Shown: in pieces, positions 20,512-31,658 of the stretch
How positions within the stretch are numbered: position 1 is the first letter of the stretch
Layout of the letters: each line of letters opens with the position of its first letter
Source: Phytopythium helicoides
Taxonomy: Eukaryota; Oomycota; Peronosporomycetes; Pythiales; Pythiaceae
DNA length: 64,000 bases
NCBI GenBank assembly: GCA_024867545.1
Contig: JANFNE010000066.1
Coordinates: 124,001 to 188,000 of the forward strand
Direction of reading: 5' to 3'
Program-made: the position numbers and the translations under genes
The notes under the pieces: generated by a model
Told to the model about the DNA's origin: nothing
The model's database searches: none
Seen by the model: only the letters and a program-made list of their open reading frames with translations

Positions 20512-22113
20512 ATGTGGGCGCTCATCAAGGAAGGCTACGAGGGGCTCGTGCTCACGGTCATCCGGCCGCTGCGCGCGCAGTACGCTGTCGAGGACCTGGG
20601 CCCGCGGCGCGCGCAGCTGGGCGAGCTCGCCATCCAGCGCACGGACGTCAAGCTCAAAAACCCGGCGGGCTACACGCTCGAGTGCAGCTGGTGGAAGCCC
20701 AAGCCCGGCGCCGACGCCAACGACGGCGACAAGCGCCCATGCATCGTCGTGCTGCACGGAAATAGCTCCTGCAGGCTCGGCGCGCTGGAGCTCGTCATGT
20801 ACGCGCTGCCCGCGGGCTTCACGGTCTTCGCGCTCGACTTTTGCGGCTCGGGGCTCTCGCAGGGCAAGTACGTGTCGCTCGGCTTCCACGAGATGGCCGA
20901 CATCGCCACATGCGTCAAGTACATCCGCAAGTCGGGCGACGCATCCACCATCAACCTGTGGGGACGCAGCATGGGCGCGGTCGCGGCGCTGCTCTACGCG
21001 CAGAACGAGCCCTCGGCGGTGAGCGCCATGGTCGTCGACTCGCCCTTCTCGAGCCTGCCGCTGCTCGCGACCGAGCTCGTCGAGGACGGCAAGCTCGGCG
21101 TGCCCAAGATCGCCGTCAAACTCGTCATGCGCCTCATCCGGCGGGACATCAAGAAGCGCGCCAAGTTTGACATGTTCAAGCTCAAGCCCATCGCCAAGAT
21201 GAACCGCTGCGCGGTGCCAGCCTTTTTCGTCGTCGGACTGCAGGACGAGCTGGTGGCGCCCCATCACGTGGAGGAGCTGCACCGCGCGCACAATGGACCC
21301 AACCAACTCTTCCAGTTCCCAGGCGGGCACAACAGCCCCCGCCCATTCAATTTGTTCATTCAGGCGCTGCAGTTCCTCCGAGTTATGAATGGGCTACTCC
21401 CGTTGCCAGCAGATCTGTCAACGTTCAATCTATCACCTCGAATGAAGCCCCGCGACAGCGGCGATGCAAGTTCAAAGAGTAAAAAGAAGAAGGCCAAGGT
21501 GTTTAAGAATCCGCTACCGCCTGGTGTCTCCATCGAGGCGGTGCACAAAATGTCAGTGAAAGAACTCAAGGAGGCGATCGAGCGTGCAGGTTATAGTGAC
21601 GTGACGTGCATCGAGAAAAAGGAGCTCGTAGATCTTGTGCTGAAGCTCTATGCGCGATATCGACGTACCAACAAGGTCGAGGAAACCAACTCGGTCAGTG
21701 CAAAGACAGCTGGGAGCGACCAAAGTCTTTCGGGTGCCGCCGCAGCTGCAGCGTCAAGGCCGACAGGGCTGATGCCATCCACTGCGCCTCCGAAGAAATC
21801 GGGTGCAAAGGCACCGACCGCTGATACAGTGTCGCCACCCCTCAAATCTCCTGGCAAGCCAGCACCTCAGCGTCGAAGAAAAAGCGACGGCAACCTCGAC
21901 ATCTCTGGCGAGCTCAACGGAGCAGACAAAGATGGCGAGGCCGGCGACAGTCCAGGTGAATACCTGGCATCTGTAAAAAGCAACTCGTCAAGTGTGCTTT
22001 CAGACGCGGACATTGCTCGCGGTCTCAGTCTAGACCGCACAAGTGATTCCGAGGAGGTGTCGTCAGACACCAAGAAGGTCAACGGGCAAGAAGCAAGTGG
22101 CGGTGCTGCCTGA
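20512..22113 (+). CDS. Alpha/beta-hydrolase with C-terminal SAP-like segment
   Basis: A single exon of 533 residues. The hydrolase fold occupies about residues 40-300: HGNSSCRLG (oxyanion region), nucleophile elbow GRSMGA, acid in VVGLQDELV and catalytic His in GGHNSPRP, as in the S33/BEM46-like serine hydrolases. After a lysine-rich linker (SKSKKKKAKVFKN) comes a helix-turn-helix segment (HKMSVKELKEAIERAGYSDV, CIEKKELVDLVLKLY) of the SAP/ARMET-C type. The remaining tail is low-complexity Ser/Ala/Pro. The substrate is unknown. A weak upstream Met at 20407 is out of frame with the domain, so 20512 is preferred. Confidence 0.85.
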   Translation: MWALIKEGYEGLVLTVIRPLRAQYAVEDLGPRRAQLGELAIQRTDVKLKNPAGYTLECSWWKPKPGADANDGDKRPCIVVLHGNSSCRLGALELVMYALPAGFTVFALDFCGSGLSQGKYVSLGFHEMADIATCVKYIRKSGDASTINLWGRSMGAVAALLYAQNEPSAVSAMVVDSPFSSLPLLATELVEDGKLGVPKIAVKLVMRLIRRDIKKRAKFDMFKLKPIAKMNRCAVPAFFVVGLQDELVAPHHVEELHRAHNGPNQLFQFPGGHNSPRPFNLFIQALQFLRVMNGLLPLPADLSTFNLSPRMKPRDSGDASSKSKKKKAKVFKNPLPPGVSIEAVHKMSVKELKEAIERAGYSDVTCIEKKELVDLVLKLYARYRRTNKVEETNSVSAKTAGSDQSLSGAAAAAASRPTGLMPSTAPPKKSGAKAPTADTVSPPLKSPGKPAPQRRRKSDGNLDISGELNGADKDGEAGDSPGEYLASVKSNSSSVLSDADIARGLSLDRTSDSEEVSSDTKKVNGQEASGGAA

Positions 22114-22299
22114 ATGGACTAATCAATTACAATACCAAGATGTCAAGAATAGCGATTTGGCGTCTTATGATTCAATTCCTCGCAACCTGGGATTGTCCAG
22201 AGTGTTCATTAGTACTATGGCGCTGGAGTCTGATCCGATTTGTCCCTGCCATTTCGTCGTCACTTCGCAAGTCGCAACGATAAGCGAGCTTCTTACGCC

Positions 22300-23220
22300 A
22301 TGGAGGGATACCTCATACGAATGCCGGCACCAAAGCATGACACTGGGTCAACAACTACGTGGGCGCTACATAAGCCGAAATCTCCCAATACTCCTAGCTT
22401 CTCACGCCGCCGACGCCCCATGATGGGGCGTGTGCTCTACTACACGCTTGGCGAGGGTTACTTGACAGGCTACCTCACCCCCACCGATTTGGAGCCGGTA
22501 GAGTCGTTCCAGCTTACGTCGCACCATGTCGACGTGGACGTCATGTACTCAACGCAAGTATTCCAGATATTCGCTCGTCGCCTGACGACTCCAGTGGCAA
22601 ATGCCCAGCCTCATACTATCACACTGGGCGCATCTGACGACTCAAGTGACGACGATGACGAGGAGGAGGAAGAAGAGGAAGATGCCACGGACGACGACTA
22701 CACGGAGCAGGTGAAATTCACAGACGATTACACTGTCGTTTTCTTCGCTGCGACCAAGGAGCTTGTGCGTCAGTGGAGTATCAAAATCCTCAACTGGAAT
22801 CGCTACGTCTTCTCAAACACGAGTAGTGGTGGCGGGTTTGGAGAGTGTGAAGAAGAGGAAGAGGCGCAGGCACTTCAAGACGCGCACGTTGCAGTTGTAG
22901 AAGCCTTTCGAGCGTCCTCTGTCGGCGAACTGTTTTCTCCTCGCGTTCGTTTGCACCCGTTGGCCATCAGTGGATACCCGTCACCAACACACTCACCCCA
23001 ATCATCAAATGCTCCAACTGCACCGTTGCCCCTGTTGCCTCCTCCAGCAACCGGTCAAACAACGACTGTAGCGAAGGAGCTCGAGAGCCTCGACATGTCC
23101 GCTGAGAAACCATCGGCGTCAAGCGAGTCACCACCAAAGCCGTGGTGGGTGTTTCATTCGTCTTCATCGCGTCGAATTCGATCTCATTCGCTCCGCAAGA
23201 AGAGCGACGTTACTATGTAA
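22300..23220 (+). CDS. PH-domain-like protein
   Basis: About 306 residues beginning MEGYLIRMPAPKHD, which reads like the first strand of a PH domain. An in-frame Met at 22240 is possible but its context is weaker. The fold appears to resume with GRVLYYTLGEGYLTGYL and to close with a C-terminal helix (AATKELVRQWSIKILNWNRY), with an acidic insertion (DDSSDDDDEEEEEEEDATDD) between strands. The tail is Ser/Pro-rich and basic at the end (RRIRSHSLRKKS). Phosphoinositide binding is inferred from the fold only. The stop overlaps the stop of the convergent gene by 8 bp. Confidence 0.7.
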   Translation: MEGYLIRMPAPKHDTGSTTTWALHKPKSPNTPSFSRRRRPMMGRVLYYTLGEGYLTGYLTPTDLEPVESFQLTSHHVDVDVMYSTQVFQIFARRLTTPVANAQPHTITLGASDDSSDDDDEEEEEEEDATDDDYTEQVKFTDDYTVVFFAATKELVRQWSIKILNWNRYVFSNTSSGGGFGECEEEEEAQALQDAHVAVVEAFRASSVGELFSPRVRLHPLAISGYPSPTHSPQSSNAPTAPLPLLPPPATGQTTTVAKELESLDMSAEKPSASSESPPKPWWVFHSSSSRRIRSHSLRKKSDVTM

Positions 23221-25384
23221 GATCGATGCGCACCGATCCGTCAACTTCTCGCCACTCGAGAGCTGCCCCTGTCAATTGTTGAGTGTAGGTAGCAATAACG
23301 CGTTGCTCCGTTGTTGTTGCTTCACTTGATGAGTCGTTGTTGTTGCTTTCGCTGGAACTACTGATCGATTCTATCGAAACAATCTTGTACACCATTGAGA
23401 GCGTGACGGTGGCATGAATCTGGCCGCCCTTGCCACTGCGACCATGAAGTCGTAGCTCAATAGGTGAAGATTGCTGAGGATCGGGGCAGATGCAGAATCG
23501 TTCCTTGTTGAACATCAAGTGCAGCGTGTCCAGAATGTCTCCGCCTCCGATTGTGCGGGAACAACTGATGACGAGCTGTCGCGCAAAGCACAGTGCATTG
23601 AATTCTGCCGCAAACGTATCGCCGAATGCTGCTGATGAACATTCAGACAGTCGTGACGAGTTTGTTATTTTCGAGCTTCGCGAGCGATAACTTCCGTCCA
23701 TGAGCGAAATCAGACGTGCTGTTAGAGCTACGAGCACGCGCTCGACATTTGCCCCTGAGTACATGATTCCATCGATGGTGATACGATCGCGCTGTAAGTC
23801 CTTGATAGCTTGTGTAAAGCTTCGGGATTGCATTCTCTCAGAGCGCGCCTTGTCGTCTAGGCGATCCAATCGCGCGTGTAGCCAACGTAGCGGAACCGTG
23901 ATGCCTTGACGATTCATACCATTTGTGCTGGTTGTACTTCCTTTTCCATTGTTGTACATCGTGCGCATCCGAGAGTAGAGCGTGTTATAGTTTAGCTCAT
24001 TTTGAATGGCAAATGCCCACTGCTCGGCTTCTCGCGGTGTAGTTACATCCACGATGAGCTGCATTTCACCCGACTTGGTGTCGAACAGTGCGAACGCCTG
24101 TCGTTGCTGCTGGTCACCCGATGACTGACCCTCTCCTCGCGGCATTTCGGCGCGTCGAACAGTCCATTTACCCTCGGACAGATTGACTTTTCGCCTCGGA
24201 GCACTGGCTTTGAGAATCCGCGCGCTCGTTTCTGTTGCGTCGCCGTCTCGAGCTCGAGCAAGCTCGAATATATGATCAACGCAATGCTGGCGGGTTGCGA
24301 ACATGTACAAGGTGTGATCGTCACACAAGCAGGCATACTCGGTGAACTGGTGGCGCCATATTCCACGCCACTCGGTCGAGACGACCCAACCTTGCATGAG
24401 AATGGAGCCTCTAGACGCCGCCCCAGCTCCTCCAGCCGTCAGCGCTAGTGTCCGAATCGCGGAACCTAATCCCAACTCCGATCCAATCGATGGAGATCCA
24501 CTAGATGGTAGAGAGGTTGCCGTATTCGCTGCGTGCCATCGATCTAGTGTAGCTCCTCCATCTGCCTGGTACAGTGCCGCTGAGATTCGTGCGATCAGCG
24601 GCACCATTCGCTCGAGCGTTGCAGGTACTCCACCGAACTCGGCGTCTCGTAAAAGCAGCACTAATCGTTGCATCTCTTCTTTGATCACGAGCAATCGTCG
24701 AACAAGCTCCAGTCCACCGCGGAGCACAGTATACACGCTGCCTCCTTCAATTTCATAATCGGTACGATGCTCTCCCACTTCTGTCTGTAACTTATCGTCA
24801 TTACGGGAATTGATGTTGATATTGCGCCGTCTGTGGTTATCAAGTGTGGAGCTGGAGCTGCAATGCGCGCTTTGCTTCGGCTTCTTTTTGAAATGCACTG
24901 TAGGTCGTGCACGAATGTGCGTCTTGCAGCGATTGATGTCTGGGTGTCGGATGGTGTGGGATTTGGTGAAGTCGTGATTACCCATGGCTGCGGGGTCGTT
25001 GCCTTTATTATCATCTACATGGACCTCGAGAATGTCGAGCTGGCGCACAGTGTGCGCAACAAGTGTGTCACCATCCAGTTCTCCAAAGAGCAGTCACAAT
25101 CAGCATTGACGTTCTTCATGCAACGAAAATCATATTCTCGTACCAATTCCCGAACGCACAAGTAGCAGCCTGGCTTGCCTTGCTGGGTCAATCACGCCTC
25201 TTCCTCCGCTCTGATGTAGAACACGTATCTGATTGCACGATGGTTCGCAGCAGTTCTCAACTTGAGGCTGCTCCTCGAGAAGGCGAACAATATAGTCTTT
25301 CAGGCTCGCTGCCGTCACTTGCCTTCCACACTCCAGACGAAGGACACTATCGTGCGGCAGTAAGACTCGTATCGTGCACCGCAT
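23213..25384 (-). CDS. PH-domain protein with ubiquitin-like N-terminus
   Basis: ATG 25384 starts MRCTIRVLLPHDSVLRLECG, a beta-grasp-looking N-terminus (QVTAASLKDYIVRLLEEQP). Exons are 25144-25384 and 23213-25080 around a 63-bp intron, with the join GIG/ELDGDTLV in phase, giving 702 residues. A helical region follows (GGLELVRRLLVIKEEMQRLV), then a PH domain (SILMQGWVVSTEWRGIWRHQ ... REAEQWAFAIQNELNY). The C-terminal 250 residues have no domain I recognise. The neighbour at 22300 is also PH-like, so the two may be functionally linked, but that is only positional. Confidence 0.75.
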
Positions 25385-25664
25385 CTCGACTGCTTTTGCA
25401 GTATACGTGCGAGCTCGCCAACTTCTTCTGCTTAGCTGAATCGACGGGTCGAACCGGCACGCAGATCGGCGTGAAGCTGTGGCATTCGCACGCAAGCAAG
25501 CCCTCCACCTCCCGGGAGTTTCACCAGCGCGCAAGGGGATGTCGCGGCGACTCGTGCGGTGCGAGTCCGTTTATTTTTCCAAATGATCGCTACCCCTCCA
25601 ATCGTCGTCGCTGCTTATAAATGACAATGTCTGCAATTCCTGCGAAATGCATAATCCTACTATT

Positions 25665-27672
25665 TCAGTGTGGGAAATAGCACGAGCCGAAAATGTCAGG
25701 CTCTTCGCGAATGATGTCCCACACCCACGGCTCGTCCTTCTTTGGATCGTATGTCGTGATAGGAAACGCGTACGGAAGCGGCAGGACAAGTCGCGCGCTT
25801 TCCTCTTCCTTTGCTGCAGCTGAGCTACCGGCAACACACAGCTCGCGCTTGGGGTCATTACCTCCAGAGATATCAGTTGGAAGAAACATCACGCCGAGTT
25901 CATAGGACCGAATCATGAGTTGTGACTCGTTCTTTTGCAAAGCACCCCATGCTGCTTTGCTCAGGTTTGAGCTTGTCAATATGGCCCAGTCTAGTTTGCC
26001 ATAGTTGGACTGGTCCGGATCAAAGCGTGCGTACGTCTTGATGTGAGGCATCGCGTTCTGCCGATGCAGCTCTGTTGGTGGTGTCCACTTCGCAGATATT
26101 TGTGCAGAAATGGCTTCATGTTTTTGAGTGGGCACGGTACTGCTCGACCAGCATTCCACCCTTCAATCGAGTTGCGCTGCATATCGTAGATTCGCAATAA
26201 ATCAGCCGCTGAGAAGAAGGAAGGCAAGCTGGGTACTCCTACTCACCACATCGTTTACAGATGGCCAGATAATATGGAGCGCTTGAATTGGAGCTGACGA
26301 AGCCGAGATCTTCTTTCCCGGGAGGAAGCTTGCCGCAAACTCACCAAACAGCCATTTTTCGTCGAGCGACCCAAGGCTTGAGAACTTTGCGACACAAAGT
26401 AAATGATAACAGAGATAGAGTCAATTGCAAGCAAACAGACATATATCATCCATCCCAATACCTGGCATATGAGAGGGTGGTCTGAGGGCGGAACTTTCAA
26501 ATCTTTCAGCAGTCTGCATGACATTTCTAAAGTCAGATGGATTGCGAATAGTAAGGGGATCGTGCAGCGTACCTCCGAACACGCAAATGGCCATACTTGT
26601 CCATATCTGAGATTATTCACAGCACATGTACATTAACATGAGTCTCCACCTTCAACTTTTGGGAGAACATCAAAGGTAGATACCCACCTTTTCCCTTATG
26701 ATAGCCTGGAATCGAAGGCACTAGCGCCACACTGGCCTTCGAGAAGTCAAAACGCCCCAGCTCTCGGCAGAACGCTACCACGGGGGCACCCAACGAAGAC
26801 AGATAATCGACGAGGTCGGTTTCGAAGTCTGGTTGCTGCCCACTTTTCTTTTCAGCTGAAGGTAGACTGGACTCTTTTTCATCGTCGCTGCTATCTTCGA
26901 TCACCTTGAGCCCGAAATCCTGATGCCACACACCTTGGGTTTTGTTGTCCCAGTCGATCGAGATGAAGTTAGCCGTGAAGATCGCCACGCGGACCTTGTC
27001 TGGATAGACAACGACCATCATCTTCGTATGGTGCGTCCCGTAGGCAATCGGCAATGGTGGCGCCACGGGCGTGATGTTTTTGAAAGGAGCGCATTCCTGG
27101 TCGATGCTGTCACGCATCCATTGCAACATTCAGAAAAGAAGCAGAAAAGAAGCCATGTACAGAAGCAGAAGAGAAGCAAAGGTCAGCATCACCTCACCTT
27201 TGACGATCGCGCTCGCCGTGAACAAGCACGACAGGGACGCTGGCTAGGCGAGGGCACTCACCCACCAGCCACGGCAGGTCGTACATGTAGTTGGTGAGCA
27301 AGCAACGAGAGAAGTCGCCCTCCAGCAAGTCCTGAATGCCCATCGTGCCAACTGCAAAAGCCTACATGTCAGCACTTCGGCCTTCTCCACACCTAGGGTT
27401 GACTTCATCACACCATTGTGACTTGCGGGAGCGGACTTGAGCCTCGTGAGGCTGAACGCGCAGCCATCATGGCGGACTGGTGGTGCTGCAACCGCTACGC
27501 GTTTGATTAGCGCACAATGTCGCAGCAGGGTCCACACTCACCCCCACTCAGCCAGAAAGGCCGCAGCAGAAGCCCAAGAGAGTCGTGAGCACGCACCACT
27601 AGGTCTCGACCCGCCCGCACCGCTCGGTGGCGCGCCGTCGCCACGCTTCTGCCGCTTGACCTGCGGCTCCAT
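25665..27672 (-). CDS. TDP1: Tyrosyl-DNA phosphodiesterase 1; frame interrupted twice
   Basis: Removes topoisomerase I peptides from DNA 3' ends. Both HKD-like motifs are visible: HHTKMMVV with NFISIDWDNKTQG, and HIKTYARF with TSSNLSKAAWGA. Further family signatures are QLMIRSYELGVMFLP and, near the C-terminus, WVWDI. The likely start is ATG 27672 (MEPQVKRQKRGD, nuclear-signal-like); an in-frame ATG at 27744 is an alternative. Exons: 27542-27672, 27393-27485, 27198-27352, 26688-27106, 26573-26606, 26462-26513, then 26384 down to 25665. In the last stretch one base is extra near 26231 (CCC on the sense strand) and one is missing near 26090. These offset each other around LLRIYDMQRNSIEGWNAG. 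Confidence 0.88.
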
Positions 27673-27876
27673 GAGCTGCAACCCCTCCACTCGTGCGTTG
27701 CCGTTTTGAACAGCACTTCCGTAACGTGCAGCCCACACCTTCATTAAAACACTCTTCCAGCCTACCACAAATCTAAAATAGCGAATATATACCAAATTGC
27801 ATGCCGGAAACCACAGTTCTGGCCTGCAGGTCGACTTCAACCTGCAAGCGGCGAGGCGGAAAGGACGCTCGCCGAC
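27673..27876. promoter_or_regulatory. Divergent promoter between TDP1 and kinesin-14
   Basis: About 200 bp between divergent start codons, AT-richer than its surroundings (27740-27810). No CCAAT box is seen. If TDP1 starts at 27744 the gap is only 132 bp. Confidence 0.4.
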
Positions 27877-30800
27877 ATGGAGCCCTGCGCGAGCGCGCGC
27901 GCGCGCTTCGAGGACTCGGACAGCGACGGGCGGCGCTCCGCTCGACGCGGCGGCCCCAGTGCCGCCTCTGGCCGCGCGCAGGCGCTGCCGCTGCTGGATT
28001 TGGCGTTCGGCGCGGCCGCGGGACAGGCGCTGCCCCCGCTCGGCGCCGCTAGCGAGACGAGCGAGCGCCGCAGCGCGCGCCTGTGGGACGCCCAGCCGCG
28101 GACTGCGCGCGTCGACAGTAGCAGTGAGCAGCAGGCGCTCATGCGCTCGGCGGTCTCGTGGCACGCGGGGAACGGCAGCAGCAGCTCAGGCGGCGCAGAG
28201 TACGACTACGACGACCCGAGCCTCGTGGTTGTGCAGGAGGACGACAGCTCCGCGATGATGGAGGCCGCAGACCCAGAGCTCTTCCACGCAGGAGTCGTCG
28301 AGCACGCCAGGAGGCTCGGAATGGACCCCGAAACGGATCAGGAGCTGCTGTGGATCGCGCGCGAGTCGCTCGTGGCTCCCGTGCCCAGCGGGTGGTATCA
28401 CGTGCCTGCGAACGAGACGACGGCTTCGTATTACTACTATGAAGTGACCGGCGAGAGCCGCTGGGACCACCCATGCGACGACTTGTACCGGCAGATGTAT
28501 CGGCAAGCGAAGATGAATCAACAAGGCAACAGACACTATGACCAGCAGTACCGTTCCGGAAATGGATACTACACTCCAAGCTCAGCCATGAATTACCAAA
28601 CTTCTGCATGGGGAGAAGAAGCCCCTCGGACGACAGCTCCACAGACAGGATACGAAGCAGCCTATGGCGACCAGAGCTGGTCGAATGGGGGATACTACGC
28701 CGCCTACAGCGCAGATAGCAGCGCTAACACTCTTTCGTTCACGCAAACTGGTGCTGGAGGGTATACGTCAGATCAAGAACCAAGCCGAAGCAGAGCGCAG
28801 CAAGAGGAGCTCCCGCGAATCGAGCAGCATAATTCTCACTCCTCGCGAGCAACAAAACCTTTACCTATTGCAGTGGTTGAGAATGAAAGTCCTCGAGGTG
28901 TACCTGCTGTCCAACCATATAACTCAGAGAAGAATTCTTTTTCCAACGACAACAGCAAGCAAAACGATTCATCAGATAATGAAGAAGTCGTAGAAAAGCT
29001 GAAGCTAGAGGTATGCGATCTCGTCGAGCAGCTTTCCAAGTGTAACCAATCGCTCGAGATAGCCGAATTGGACATGTCAAAGCTTCGTAAGAAAAACGAC
29101 AAGTTGGTGAAGCAGATTGGGATTGCCACAAAAGAAAACGAGGAAGCAATTGTATCCAAGCAGGCACTCATGAGTCAACTGGATGCAATGAAGGTTCAGC
29201 TTGAGAGCTGCTCCAAAGCCAATCATGAAGAGTCTGCGTTTCAAAAAGAATTGGAAGATGAGAAGATAGCGCGTCAAGAATTGACGAAGCAACTACTGTC
29301 AGTCAAAGAAGAAAGTGCTGACGCACAGCAACAGCTTCGAAGTAGCCAATCTATAGTAAAACAACTTGAGCAGGATCTCGAGGCTCTGAAGCAAGCGAGC
29401 AAACGAGCAGATGAGCAAGCGGCGACGACTAGTGCAGCAACTGTTAGTATTTTGGAAGCGGAGCTGGCCCGGAAAGGCACTGAAGTAAATGAGGCACAGG
29501 TTCAGATTCAAGCACTCAAACAGGAGCTAGCACAGATAAAGGTAGCACATGCTCAGGCTGTAGAAGCCGCAAAAGAGTCCGAAGACAAGCTAAGTGCAAT
29601 GAAAAACAAGCTGGAAGTGAGCGATAAGGAAGGCTCTGCACTGGAAGCAAGCATTCTAGCTGCACAATCGGAGATAGCCGTACTGAAAAAGCGCATGGAG
29701 GACGAAGCCACATCCCACGTTGCACAACTTGGCGAAGCAGAAGACCAACAGCGCTCCCTCAAGCGTGAGTTGCGGTCAAACGAGCGAGAATTGAAGACTC
29801 TTCAAAGTGCATCAAAGGATAAAGACACCGAGATCGCTCAACTAAAAGTGCGCTGTGAGAGTGCTGAAACAAGACTTCAAGAGCAATTGCAAGTGGTGGA
29901 GGCGGCAAGGCAGCAAGGGTATCGAGACGCTGAGAAAGCGGTAAGTAGCTATAACGGTGGATTTGTAGTAGGAACTTCTATTCTGACCTCATGATGCTTT
30001 ACAGAATGCCGACTCAATGCGGCTTCTGCAGGAAGAAAAGGCAAGAATGGCAGAGCTGTACACACAAGAGATGCTGACGCGTCGGAAACTGCATAATCGC
30101 CTGATGGAGCTGCAGGGCAACATTCGAGTCTTTTGCCGTGTTCGTCCTATTCAACCGGTCGAAGAGAAGAGTGAGCAGTGTGCACCAGCAGTATTTTTTC
30201 GAGAAAACGACCGAGAGAGTCTGGATCTTGTCGTTGGCGGTGCGGACACGAATGGAGACAAGGCCAATGGCGTTGGCCAGAAGTATGCCTTTGAGTTTGA
30301 CCACGTGTTTCAACCGAGTAGCACCCAAGATGAGGTGTTCGAGCAGACCCGTGCTCTGGTAGTCAGTGCCCTAGACGGCTTCAAGTACGTGGTGGCACTG
30401 CGTTTTGGTGCAAGTGGAAAAGCTCTAATGATTTGTGCGTGTTTGCTGAAAGTGTATGCATCTTTGCATACGGACAGACAGGATCTGGCAAGACTCACAC
30501 AATGGAAGGACCACCCAACGATCGTGGTGTGAACTACCGTGCACTCCGCGAGCTCTTTGCGATACGAGACGCACGGATGGCCTCTGGGAATTTTGAGTGC
30601 ACCATGAAGCTGAGTATTTTGGAAGTATATAACGAAACAGTTGTCGATCTTCTCGACAGCACTGGCAGCAACAACACCATCGGCAGTGCGGGGCCAAAAG
30701 GACTCGATATCCGCATCGGTAAAGCGGGTGTTTATGTTGACAATCTAATCGAGGTTGAGGTGCACAACGAAAACGACGTGCTTGACCTGATGAAGCTCGG

Positions 30801-31467
30801 CCACTCTCATCGCAGTGTCGGCTCGCACGATTTCAACGAGCACTCCAGTCGTTCCCATCTGGTATTATCCATCACGATTGAGGCTGGTACGACTAGTGGC
30901 GGGAGCTCCAAGACGGATGCATCCCAAACTCAGCAACCACAGAGACGCCGCGCCTCCAAGCTGCACCTAATTGACCTTGCCGGCTCGGAGCGTGTAAGCA
31001 AGACAGCAGCTAGCGGTCAGCGACTAAAGGAGGCGCAGAACATCAACCGCTCGCTCTCCGCGCTGGGGGACGTGATCGCGGCACTTGGCTCAAATAGCAA
31101 ACATGTGCCGTATCGCAATTCGAAGCTTACGTTTTTGCTACAAGACTCACTCAGCGGCAGTTCCAAGGTGCTCATGTTTGTCAACGTCTCGCCAGTGCAA
31201 TGGAACGCGTGGGAGACGCTATGCTCGTTGAACTTTGCGGCACGCTGTCGTAATGTGGCGCTGGGTCAAGCGAAGCCCAACAACGCAACGCCACCTCCAC
31301 CCGGCACACCAGGCGGGAACGGTGGCTCTAACAGCATGCATATAACGGCAAGCATGGGGGCAATGAGCGTGGCACCTGCCAACAGCCCAGCGAGAGCAAT
31401 AACGAATGCTCGACCACCACCATCGTCCGTGCCCAAGTCGACGCAGCAGCGTATCGGTCAGTCGTGA
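27877..31467 (+). CDS. Kinesin-14 (C-terminal motor) with WW domain
   Basis: Minus-end-directed-type kinesin. Exons 27877-29940, 30005-30384 and 30453-31467 give 1152 residues. The N-terminus is disordered. A WW domain lies at about 170-205 (SGWYHVPANETTASYYYYEV, SRWDHP). A coiled coil covers about 365-690. The neck-motor junction is RRKLHNRLMELQGNIRVFCR, the kinesin-14 pattern with the motor after the coil. Motor motifs: GQTGSGKTHTMEG, NEHSSRSHLV, LIDLAGSERVSKT, LSALGDVIAAL and HVPYRNSKLTFLLQDSL. The second intron splits the FNVCIFAYGQTG stretch at a GTACGT donor and joins in phase. A short Pro/Ala-rich tail ends the protein. The WW fusion resembles centriolar or ciliary WW proteins; cargo is unknown. 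Confidence 0.92.
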
Positions 31468-31658
31468 GTGTAAACTGAAGAAGATGGTGGTTGCAGAGCA
31501 ATTGTAGAAGTAACGACGAAGCAGTCGCGGCAGGCTCTTTCAGCTGCTCGAATGCAAGCAAGATAGATAGATTGACACTCGATCGACGGTGTATTCCATG
31601 ACAGGTTCATCCAATGCAGGCAAAATAGGGCAGTATACAATGTGACTTCACGGCGCGC

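Noticed and set aside
26209..26246. A 38-bp intron in TDP1 (GTGAGT..TTCTCAG)
   Set aside because: It is much shorter than every other intron here and splicing it gives the wrong frame; reading through with one base removed gives the family-like sequence.
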